From positions 62,001 to 126,000 of the forward strand of contig CALAMI010000007.1 in the NCBI GenBank assembly GCA_937925685.1: a stretch of 64,000 bases of DNA, read 5' to 3'. Under the pieces are notes generated by a model. It was not told the origin of the DNA and searched no databases. It saw only the letters and a program-made list of their open reading frames with translations. Position numbers and translations under genes: made by a program. Origin of the DNA: Candidatus Binatia bacterium (GTDB lineage: Bacteria; Desulfobacterota; Binatia; HRBIN30). This document shows, one piece after another, positions 34,708 through 42,935 of the stretch (the first letter of the stretch is position 1; every line of letters begins with the position of its first letter).

Positions 34708-36882
34708 ATGCGCGGTTGCAAAGATGGAAAGGAACGGATAGCGTGCCGGCTCTGGGTCGGCGGTACGATGGGTGCGCTAGTCTCGTGGTGGCTGTTGCTA
34801 GAAGTGCTAGGGCTCGTCGGCCTACCACTTGCGGCGCGGCTGTTCGGCCAAGCCTCGATATACAGTTACGTCTTTTCCAAGATCATCAGCGTCGTTTCCA
34901 TCACGTACGTGGCGTGGGTCCTTGGCCACACGGGCCTTGCGTACGGGGTTGCTTTGCAATTGGGGGTCATTGTGTTTGCAGTCGGCAACGTTGTGCTTGC
35001 CTGGCGGGACCGTGGTTCCCTGCGGCAGTGGCTGGCTCACGGCGGAGTGAAGGAAGCGATGCGGGCTGACCTTTGGTGGACAGCAGCGTTTCTCTTCTTC
35101 GCTTGGCAGCGAGCGTTGCACCCGCACATCGTCGACCAAGAAAAGTACATGGACTTTGCCTTTTTCAACACTCTCATCCGCACCCAGCAAATGCCCCCGG
35201 AAGATCCGTGGATGTCGGGATTGCCGTTCAACTACTACTATTTCGGTTACTTGATGAACGCCAACCTGGCACGCCTGTTGCCCTGGCCGAGCCCGGTCAC
35301 TTACAACTTATGTGTAGCGACTCTAGGCGGGTTAGTGTTCGCACAGCTTGCCGCCATCGGCTGGCAGCTCACGCAGCGGCACGCGGTGGCATGGCTTACG
35401 GGTGGGTTCGGTGTGCTGTTGGGCAATCTTGACGGGCTGTGGCAAGTGCTGGAAAAGGCCAGCCTCGTCGACATGGATTATTTCCGCTCCACGCGCATCG
35501 TGGGGCGAGACGCCACGATCAACGAATTTCCTTACTTTACGGTCATTCACGGCGACCTGCACCCGCACTTGTCGGTGATGCCCATAAGCGTCTTGCTCAT
35601 CGGTTGGCTGTTGCTTCGTCGCCCATGGAGCGACATTGCTGTTCGTGGCGTGACCACCGTTGGCGAGTTGCTCCGGATTTTGGTGCTGGGCGCGGTCTTT
35701 GGTGCCATGGTCGCCACCAGTCCTTGGGAATTGCCTGTTGGCATCATGGTGACCTTTCTTTTGCTGCAGCGGGAATTGCCACTTCGACCCCTAGTGGCGT
35801 GGCCACGAGTGCGTGCCGGGCTCATTGCCCTTGGCGTACTAGTGGTCGGCTATGTGGCGTTTCTGCCGTTTTACCTTCATTTCCAAGCACCTCAAGGTGG
35901 AGTGGGATTTAAACTGGCAACAACCAAGCTTCATGAGTTCCTCACGGTGTTCGGCGCTCTGCTGATCTTCCCGGGGTGGTATTTCGTCCAGCAGCTCCGC
36001 GGGCAGCCGAGGGTGCAGCAGTATGGGCAGCTCATCGTGGCCTTGTTCTCGCTCGCTCTTGTCATTGGCGTGCTTACGGGCAAAGCCGTGGCCGTTCTCA
36101 TGGGAGCCTTCGTCCTCGCTGCACTGTGGGTAAGTTACGGAAGCGAAACCGCCGAAACCCGCGCCCCTGTGCTTCTTGCGCTTTGCGCCAGTGTGGCGCT
36201 TCTCGCTTGCGAACTGGTGTACATCAAAGACCCATACGGCGAGCGTTTGTACCGCATGAACACCGTTTTCAAACTCTACTTGCAATCGTGGTTTCTTCTC
36301 GCCATCGCCTCGCCCTGGTGTGCCTGGCGCCTTTGGCAGACCGGGCGAAGCCTGGCTTGGGGGGTTCGTCCGGCCGTCGCGGCAGCAGTGCTCCTCGTCG
36401 CAGCCACGGCTTGTTATCCTCTCGGGGTCACGGCAACGCGCTTGAGGTATCTTGACCGCGGCCTGACACTCGATGGCAACTTCTACCTGCGGCAGCAGCA
36501 TCCAGACGACTTCGCCGCAATCGAATGGATGCGTGCCAACGTAACCGACCTGCCGGTCATCCTCGAAGCCAGCGGGAACCCATACTCTTACTACGCGCGG
36601 TTTTCGTCGAACACCGGGCTACCGACGGTGATGGGTTGGGCCAACCACGAAGGTTTGTGGCGCAGTCACGAACCGTCCGTCGAAGCACGGCGACGGGAGG
36701 TTGCCTCGATATATTCCGCAGCCAAGCTCGAGGAAGTACAGCCGCTGCTCGAGCGCTACCGAGTGCGTTACATCGTCGTCGGAGAACTGGAGCGGCGCGA
36801 CTTCAAGCCCGAAAGTCTGGAGAAATTTCGGCAGCTGCGGGTGGCTTTCTCGCAGGGGAGTACGACGATTTACGAACGATGA
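34708..36882 (+). CDS. DUF2298 polytopic membrane protein
   Basis: The product has 724 residues and more than ten hydrophobic segments. Hallmarks of the DUF2298 (Chlor_Arch_YYY) family are EKYMDFAFFNTLIRTQQMPP, PFNYYYFGYL, ATINEFPYFTVIHGDLHPHL and NTVFKLYLQSWFLLAIASP. The loops rich in D, H, E and Y resemble the extracytoplasmic active regions of GT-C glycosyltransferases. A soluble C-terminal part follows (VILEASGNPYSYYARFSSNTG). The function is not established; a lipid-linked sugar transferase is the natural guess. The start is uncertain: ATG at 34708 or 34768, neither with a strong ribosome site. The gene overlaps the glycosyltransferase gene by four bases (ATGA). Confidence 0.82.
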   Translation: MRGCKDGKERIACRLWVGGTMGALVSWWLLLEVLGLVGLPLAARLFGQASIYSYVFSKIISVVSITYVAWVLGHTGLAYGVALQLGVIVFAVGNVVLAWRDRGSLRQWLAHGGVKEAMRADLWWTAAFLFFAWQRALHPHIVDQEKYMDFAFFNTLIRTQQMPPEDPWMSGLPFNYYYFGYLMNANLARLLPWPSPVTYNLCVATLGGLVFAQLAAIGWQLTQRHAVAWLTGGFGVLLGNLDGLWQVLEKASLVDMDYFRSTRIVGRDATINEFPYFTVIHGDLHPHLSVMPISVLLIGWLLLRRPWSDIAVRGVTTVGELLRILVLGAVFGAMVATSPWELPVGIMVTFLLLQRELPLRPLVAWPRVRAGLIALGVLVVGYVAFLPFYLHFQAPQGGVGFKLATTKLHEFLTVFGALLIFPGWYFVQQLRGQPRVQQYGQLIVALFSLALVIGVLTGKAVAVLMGAFVLAALWVSYGSETAETRAPVLLALCASVALLACELVYIKDPYGERLYRMNTVFKLYLQSWFLLAIASPWCAWRLWQTGRSLAWGVRPAVAAAVLLVAATACYPLGVTATRLRYLDRGLTLDGNFYLRQQHPDDFAAIEWMRANVTDLPVILEASGNPYSYYARFSSNTGLPTVMGWANHEGLWRSHEPSVEARRREVASIYSAAKLEEVQPLLERYRVRYIVVGELERRDFKPESLEKFRQLRVAFSQGSTTIYER

Positions 36883-38060
36883 GGCCGCTGCGGGTTCTGG
36901 TAGCGCTCACGTACCACCGGCCGGACGTGAGCGGGCTAACGATTTACGCAGGGCGCCTCGTGCAACAGTTAGTCTGGCGTGGGCACTGCGTCACCCGATT
37001 CACGTCTCGCTACCAGGCTCGCTTACTTCCGCGAGAGCCTCTCCCCCGTATCGAGACCGTTCGTGTCCCCATATGCCGCAAAGTGAGCAAGGGCATGATC
37101 ATGCCATGGCTTCCCGTGTATGCATGGCTGCTCCCCCGCAAACACGGAATGGTGAACGTTCCCATGCACGAGCTCGCGGCGGTTCTCCTGGCCCTTTGTA
37201 CTCGATTGCTCGGCAAACCCGCTTTTTTACCGTACCAGTGCGATTTGCAGCTTCCCGCTAGGTGGGTGCATCGCATCGACGATGCCGCTTTAATTCCCTT
37301 GAACACGGGGGCGGCGAAGTTCGCCGCCTACGTTGTCGCCAGCAGCCAAGACGACGCGCTCTGTCGTCCGTTCCTGAGCCGCTACTTTCGTAAACTACGC
37401 GCGATTCCTCCGTTGATCCAAGTCGCCGCGGAAGACCCGCATTGGACCGCCCAGTTACAAGCGCATGCGATGAGCTCCCCGTGCGTTGGGTTCGCTGCCC
37501 GGTTCACTGAAGACAAGGGCGTGGGGTACATGCTTGCGGCTATGCCCACGATCATCGAGAAAGCACCAGAGAGTCGAGCCGCTTCCACCGGCGCCTACAA
37601 GGAGACGATTGGCGAGGAAGCGTGTTGGCAAAGATTGCAGCCGCTGCTCGAGCGTCACCGCCGACGACTCCTGTTTCTCGCGCTCCTTCCCGGTCAGGCA
37701 AGGCCAAGCTTCTATCGGGGATGTGACATCGTTGTAATCACCCCCCTCAACTCGAGCGAAACGTTCGGGATGGTGCAGGTCAAGGCGAGGTCGTGCGGCA
37801 CCCCGGTCGTAGCAACGAACCTCCTAGACGTGTTCGAGGTGGTACGGCGAACAGGAATGGGAGAAATCGTTCCCCGGAGGAGCAGCCCGGCGCTAGCCGA
37901 AGCAATTGTACGCGTGCTACGGAATCGCGCGTTTTATGTCCAGCCACAGAACGATGTTGAACTCGTGTTTCCCCCTAAAAGCTCGGCACGGGCGTACGCA
38001 GGCATGTTCCATCTCTTGCGCGATAGCAAACGGGGAGGGCGTTGTGATCCGGGCTTGTAG
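36879..38060 (+). CDS. Glycosyltransferase family 4-like protein with altered EX7E motif
   Basis: The product has 393 residues. N-terminal Rossmann domain: VLVALTYHRPDVSGLTIYAG and a donor/acceptor cleft. C-terminal domain: CVGFAARFTEDKGVGYML, then DIVVITPLNSSETFGMVQVKARSCGTPVV. The usual GT4 EX7E motif has Glu294 but Lys302 (codon AAG) in place of the second Glu, which normally contacts the donor nucleotide sugar. The GxG of the second fold is also unusual (AASTGAYKE). The enzyme may have lost or altered catalysis, or may be a divergent family. The ATG overlaps the stop of the DUF2298 gene, so expression is coupled. The next cluster gene starts 96 bases after it. Confidence 0.8.
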   Translation: MRPLRVLVALTYHRPDVSGLTIYAGRLVQQLVWRGHCVTRFTSRYQARLLPREPLPRIETVRVPICRKVSKGMIMPWLPVYAWLLPRKHGMVNVPMHELAAVLLALCTRLLGKPAFLPYQCDLQLPARWVHRIDDAALIPLNTGAAKFAAYVVASSQDDALCRPFLSRYFRKLRAIPPLIQVAAEDPHWTAQLQAHAMSSPCVGFAARFTEDKGVGYMLAAMPTIIEKAPESRAASTGAYKETIGEEACWQRLQPLLERHRRRLLFLALLPGQARPSFYRGCDIVVITPLNSSETFGMVQVKARSCGTPVVATNLLDVFEVVRRTGMGEIVPRRSSPALAEAIVRVLRNRAFYVQPQNDVELVFPPKSSARAYAGMFHLLRDSKRGGRCDPGL

Positions 38061-38156
38061 CGGTGCCGCTTTTACACCCGCGGTTTTCCGTGCGGGGTCG
38101 TGGTGGTTAATGGGGCCACACAGCCTTGCCGAGGATGGCGGTGTGGAGGCGAGTGC

Positions 38157-41100
38157 ATGACGACAGCGAACAACACTTGGTGGAAGCGGCCTCGGCTGTG
38201 GGCTGCAGCAGTGGTAGTCTTTGCCGCCTTCGTTCGGTTTCCCGCCATCGAATGGGATCATCGGCACTTTTTCCACCCAGATGAGCGGGCCGTAGCGTTT
38301 GCCATCCAACGCATTTCCTTCGCCCGGCTTGTTCTCGATCCCGACTGGTTCGCCTATGGCACGCTGCCGATCTATTTGAACCGTGCCCTGGCGGAGCTTC
38401 TCAGCACCATCGATCCCAGAGCGACCACCTATGATGCCATCATCGTAAACGGCCGGCGCCTGACAGCATTCTTGGGTGCTCTTACGGTATTGCTTCTTTT
38501 CCGCCTTGGCACGCGGATGTACGACCCCGTGGTGGGTAGCGTAGCTGGCTTTTTGTTAGCCGGAGCTGTGCTGCATGTTCAGAATTCGCGGTTCCTGACC
38601 GTGGACGTGCCCCTCACTTTCTTTGTGCTTTTGGCTCTTAGCCAACTCGTGGCAGCGGTGGAAAGAGGTTCATGGAGGCACTTCCTTCTAGCCGGAGTCG
38701 CCATCGGCACGGCCATGGCAACCAAATTCAGCGCAGCCCCATTGTTTTTGCCCTTGGCTGTGGCTGGGGTCCTGCGCTGGCGGCAAGAGGGCCGGTTCAC
38801 CGTCAATGCAGCCAAAGTTGCGGGCGCGGTCATCTTTGCAGCCGGGGCCTTTGCACTGACCCAGCCTTATGCCCTGCTGAACTTCTCGCGGTACGCGCAC
38901 GACATCCTCGAGCAAAGCAACATGGTGCGCAACGCCGGGTTGTTCCCTTACACGAACCAATACATGCACACGCCGAAGTACGTGTACGAGCTCAGCCAAC
39001 TCGTCTTGTGGTGCATGGCGCCAGCGCTGGGACTCGTATCTATTTGGGCAGCAGCGCTGCGCCCTGCTTATGCGTGGCGCACGGGCCGGGCGGCCGAGTG
39101 GGTGCTGCTTTCGTGGGTGGTGCCGTTTTTTGTCGTCACCGGTTGGTTCGAGGTGAAATTCCCTCGCTATCTCCTGCCGATCTATCCCATCCTTTGCCTA
39201 TGGGCAGCGGAGTGGCTCGTTCGGCAGTACCGCAGCGGCATCAGGTGGCGACGCTTCTGGCTTCCCGCCGTCCTTCTTGGCAACACGGCTGCGCTCTTTG
39301 CCTTCCTCTCCATCTATACGCGACCACACACGGTGCGTGCCGCCTCGGAGTGGTTTTATAAGAACATTCCCGCTGGCTCCAAGGTGCTCTCTCAGGACTG
39401 GGATGAGGGCTTTCCCCTCCCCGTACCCGGGTTCAGTCCTAACCGCTACCAAATTGTAGCTTTCAGTTACTACGAGCCAGACAGCCCGGGCAAGATCCAA
39501 CGACTCGGTCGAGAACTGGCAAACAGCGACTACATCGTTTTCCAGACTAAGCGGATTTACGGTGCCGTAACCCGTGCGCCCGAAAAATTCCCCCTCACCA
39601 CGAATTATTTCTACCAGCTGTTTGCCGGTGACCTCGGGTATACCTTGCTGCAAGAGTTTGCCTCGCGGCCGTCGTTTCTCGGATGGGAAGTGCCCGACGA
39701 ACTCGCGGACGAGTCGTTTTCGGTTTACGACCATCCCAAAGTTTTAATTTTCCAAAACACTGGCCGCTTGACCGCCGAGGAGCTTATTGACCGTATCCTT
39801 CATCGGCCGCCGTCTCGACCACTGACGCGTAACGACCTCTTGCTCGCCCGTCCGAGCGCAGAGGGAGTGATCGCTGCTGCAGGGGGTGAACGGATTCGGT
39901 CGAGTGTACTGGCTCTCGTCTTGTTCGGGACGTTGGTCGAACTCCTGGGGCTGAGCCTTTACCCGCTGGTGCGTCACTGGTTCGTCCGGCCTGGAACGCT
40001 TGGGCTGGCGAAACCGCTCGCAGTTCTCCTCTTTGCGTACGCCGCTTGGTTTCTCGCCGGGTGGCGGATTGCTCCTTTCTCCCAAGGGACGCTCGGTATT
40101 GTTGTCGTCGCCTTCCTCATCGTCGGGGCCTTTGCCTGGCGGCTTCACGGACGCGTACGGATGTCGGCGGGCGAGATTATTGCCACGGAGAGCGTTTTCT
40201 GGGGGACCTTCATGTTTTTCTTGCTGGTGCGGGCCTTCAATCCGGAAATTTACTGGGGCGAGAAGCCAATGGACTTTTCCTTTCTCAATGTTCTTTACCG
40301 CACGACGTACCTTCCGCCCCCTGAGCCTTGGTTTGCTGGCTCTCCTTTGCACTACAGTTACTTCGGCTACTTCATGGTGGCTTCCCTGGGGAAGGCGTTA
40401 GCCATCGACCCAGCGATAACGTACAATCTCGGCATTGCGCTCGTCGCTGGGCTGACGGCCGTGGCAGTCTTCGCTGCCGGGACGATGGTCAGCGACCGCT
40501 GGGGAGTGGGGCTATTGGCCGCCTTCTTGGCGGTGATGATTGGCAATCTAGCTGGCCCTCGTGAGCTTTTAGGAGCACACCGCTCAATCAATTTCGATTA
40601 TTACTGGGCCACCTCGCGCGTCATTCGCGACACGATCAACGAGTTTCCCTTTTGGAGCTTTCTTTTCGCCGACCTGCACGCACACGTCATGGTGATGCCC
40701 CTGACCGTGACTTTTGTTGCCCTCATGGTGCGGTGGGTCCGCAGTCGAGTGATGAGCCCCCCGGAACCGCTGCCGACGAGCAATGCGGTGACATTGATTG
40801 TGTTGCTAGCGCTCACCTTAGGAGCGATCACCACCACGAACACGTGGAGCATGCCCACCTACCTCCTCCTGCTTGGATACATGCTTACGACGATCTGGCT
40901 GACGGAAAGCGAGCACCGTGGTGTTGCCGGCTACGTCTTCGGCTTTCTCGTTCGGGTGGTTTTGGTGGTCGTAATCGTGGGCGGCCTCGGGTACCTCCTG
41001 TTCTGGCCCTACTGGGCCACATTCGTGGCTCCGGAACGGAACTTCGGTTGGGAGCGCCTTCCGCCGTGGCGCCTTGTGCGTCCGCTCGATCTCTTCACCA

Positions 41101-42935
41101 TCTTTGGAACGTTTTTCGTAGCCATCGTTCCCTTTCTGTGGCGGCAGTGGGGCGAACTGTTGCAGGCTCCGAGCGGCGGCTGGAGTCGCTTCGGCGTGGC
41201 CGGCTGGATCGTGATCGGGCTGTTGAGCGTGCTTGGCTTTTTCGTTTCCACGCGCGTCGGGATGGCGGTGCTGTTCCTTCTCGCGCTGCAACTTCTTCTG
41301 GCAACCCGAACGCGCCGCGAATGGCGGATCGCGCTGGCGCTGGCGAGTTTCGGCCTTGCGATCCCGGCAGGCACCGATCTCGTGTACCTCTGGGACCGCA
41401 TGAACACGATTTTCAAGTTTTACTTAGAAGCCTGGTTTTTCTTCGCTCTCAGTGCGGCAGCTATGGCTGTCGGACTGTGGACCGGAGGCGTGCCTCTGGG
41501 GCCGTTCCGGCGGGTGTGGCAAGGGTCTTTTGTCCTTGCCATCGCCGTTGGACTGTTTACCGCGGCTACAGACGTGCTGGGGATTTTGCGCACCAACCGG
41601 GTACCTACGCCAAAACCGACTCTCGATGGGATGGCGTACCTCCGGCTCAAAGCCCCCGACGAGTACGCAGCCATCGATTGGCTCAACCGCAACGTCAAAG
41701 GGATTCCTTACCTCTTAGAAGCTCACGGAGATGCGTACCAAGAGTACACCCGGATCGCCATGAACACGGGCTTACCCACAGTACTCGGATGGGCATACCA
41801 CGTGTATCAACGGGCACATTCCTGGAACGAAATCAATCGCCGCAAAGCGGACGTCGCCCTAGCCTATACAACAGAAGACAAAAACGTGCTCACGGAAATC
41901 CTCGATCGTTACAAAGTGAGTTTGATTTACGTCGGAGCCCTTGAACGGCGGACGTACGCTGGGGGTAACTTGGAGCGGTTTCGTTCTTGGAGCGATATTT
42001 TGACTCCCGTATACCAAAACCCTGGGGTGACGATCTTTGCGGTCAACGGGCGCTTCACCGGATCGCTGGCAGTGACCACAATCGAGGAGGTTATGCCGGT
42101 GGGAGCACCGGAGGCGGAGGTTCCCCGTGCACCTGACGCCCCGGGAATTCTGTCACAGCCTCGCGGCATAGCCGTCGCGCCCGATGGCATCGTGGTGGTC
42201 TGCGACTTCGGCAACAACCGCATGCAGGTCTTCCAGCGTGACCTTTCCTTCGTCCGAGCCTTCGGGCGGCGGGGAGAGCTGCCAGGGCAGTTTAAAGAGC
42301 CCTGTGGCGTGGCCATCGGGCCCGGGGGTAACATTTACGTTGCCGACACCTGGAACGGCCGAATCCAGGTATTCGACTCGGAAGGTAAGTACTTGCGCGA
42401 GTTCGGTGAGGGACTCTACGGGCCGCGGGGGATTACCGTGGATGCTCTAGGCCACGTCTTCCTCGCAGACACGGGAAACAACCGTGTTGTCCGCTACTCC
42501 TCGCGCGGGGAGCAAGAACTCGAGTGGGGCAAGAAGGGCAACGGCGCGGGAGAGTTCTGGGAGCCAACAGGGATTGTGGTGGACCAAACGGGCACCGTGT
42601 TCGTGGCCGACAATGGCAATGGCCGGGTGCAGTTTTTCCATCGCGACGGCAAGTTTCTCGGCAGCTTCCCCGTTCCAGGGTGGGAGAGCAAAGTGTTTTC
42701 CGAGCCCCATCTGGCCCTCGATCCTCGCGGCAACCTTTGCTTGACCGTTCCTGGGGAGAAAGAAGTCCGTTGCTACGACCGCACCGGGAAGCTTCTGCGC
42801 ACGATCCGAGGGGATGGCTCAGCCGGGGTTATTTTTGATACCCCGATGGGAATTGCGTTCGATGCTGCCGCTGGGGAACTGGTTATTTCCGACTTGGAAA
42901 ACCGGCTGGTCCGTATTCGATATGGAGGCAAGTAA
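38157..42935 (+). CDS. Giant fusion: GT39-like glycosyltransferase + DUF2298 + NHL propeller
   Basis: The product has 1592 residues in three parts. (1) Residues about 1-580: PMT/ArnT-like GT-C transferase with FFHPDERAV (D42-E43) in the first loop and SRFLTVDVPLTFF. (2) About 580-1310: a second GT-C-like DUF2298 domain with EKPMDFSFLNVLYRTTYLPP, PLHYSYFGYF, TINEFPFWSFLFADLHAHV and NTIFKFYLEAWFFF. (3) About 1325-1592: an NHL-type beta-propeller with repeats PRGIAVAPDGIVVV, GNIYVADTWNGRIQVF, GHVFLADTGNNRVVRY and GTVFVADNGNGRVQFF. The DUF2298 part is homologous to the gene at 34708. GGAGG precedes the ATG. The propeller could bind polymer or protein. Such a fusion is unusual and suggests coupled steps of one pathway. 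The function is inferred only. Confidence 0.85.
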   Translation: MTTANNTWWKRPRLWAAAVVVFAAFVRFPAIEWDHRHFFHPDERAVAFAIQRISFARLVLDPDWFAYGTLPIYLNRALAELLSTIDPRATTYDAIIVNGRRLTAFLGALTVLLLFRLGTRMYDPVVGSVAGFLLAGAVLHVQNSRFLTVDVPLTFFVLLALSQLVAAVERGSWRHFLLAGVAIGTAMATKFSAAPLFLPLAVAGVLRWRQEGRFTVNAAKVAGAVIFAAGAFALTQPYALLNFSRYAHDILEQSNMVRNAGLFPYTNQYMHTPKYVYELSQLVLWCMAPALGLVSIWAAALRPAYAWRTGRAAEWVLLSWVVPFFVVTGWFEVKFPRYLLPIYPILCLWAAEWLVRQYRSGIRWRRFWLPAVLLGNTAALFAFLSIYTRPHTVRAASEWFYKNIPAGSKVLSQDWDEGFPLPVPGFSPNRYQIVAFSYYEPDSPGKIQRLGRELANSDYIVFQTKRIYGAVTRAPEKFPLTTNYFYQLFAGDLGYTLLQEFASRPSFLGWEVPDELADESFSVYDHPKVLIFQNTGRLTAEELIDRILHRPPSRPLTRNDLLLARPSAEGVIAAAGGERIRSSVLALVLFGTLVELLGLSLYPLVRHWFVRPGTLGLAKPLAVLLFAYAAWFLAGWRIAPFSQGTLGIVVVAFLIVGAFAWRLHGRVRMSAGEIIATESVFWGTFMFFLLVRAFNPEIYWGEKPMDFSFLNVLYRTTYLPPPEPWFAGSPLHYSYFGYFMVASLGKALAIDPAITYNLGIALVAGLTAVAVFAAGTMVSDRWGVGLLAAFLAVMIGNLAGPRELLGAHRSINFDYYWATSRVIRDTINEFPFWSFLFADLHAHVMVMPLTVTFVALMVRWVRSRVMSPPEPLPTSNAVTLIVLLALTLGAITTTNTWSMPTYLLLLGYMLTTIWLTESEHRGVAGYVFGFLVRVVLVVVIVGGLGYLLFWPYWATFVAPERNFGWERLPPWRLVRPLDLFTIFGTFFVAIVPFLWRQWGELLQAPSGGWSRFGVAGWIVIGLLSVLGFFVSTRVGMAVLFLLALQLLLATRTRREWRIALALASFGLAIPAGTDLVYLWDRMNTIFKFYLEAWFFFALSAAAMAVGLWTGGVPLGPFRRVWQGSFVLAIAVGLFTAATDVLGILRTNRVPTPKPTLDGMAYLRLKAPDEYAAIDWLNRNVKGIPYLLEAHGDAYQEYTRIAMNTGLPTVLGWAYHVYQRAHSWNEINRRKADVALAYTTEDKNVLTEILDRYKVSLIYVGALERRTYAGGNLERFRSWSDILTPVYQNPGVTIFAVNGRFTGSLAVTTIEEVMPVGAPEAEVPRAPDAPGILSQPRGIAVAPDGIVVVCDFGNNRMQVFQRDLSFVRAFGRRGELPGQFKEPCGVAIGPGGNIYVADTWNGRIQVFDSEGKYLREFGEGLYGPRGITVDALGHVFLADTGNNRVVRYSSRGEQELEWGKKGNGAGEFWEPTGIVVDQTGTVFVADNGNGRVQFFHRDGKFLGSFPVPGWESKVFSEPHLALDPRGNLCLTVPGEKEVRCYDRTGKLLRTIRGDGSAGVIFDTPMGIAFDAAAGELVISDLENRLVRIRYGGK

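Noticed and set aside
36525-36878. In-frame extension of the GT4 gene upstream of its ATG
   Set aside because: It lies inside the DUF2298 gene in another frame. The ATGA overlap gives a natural start for the glycosyltransferase.
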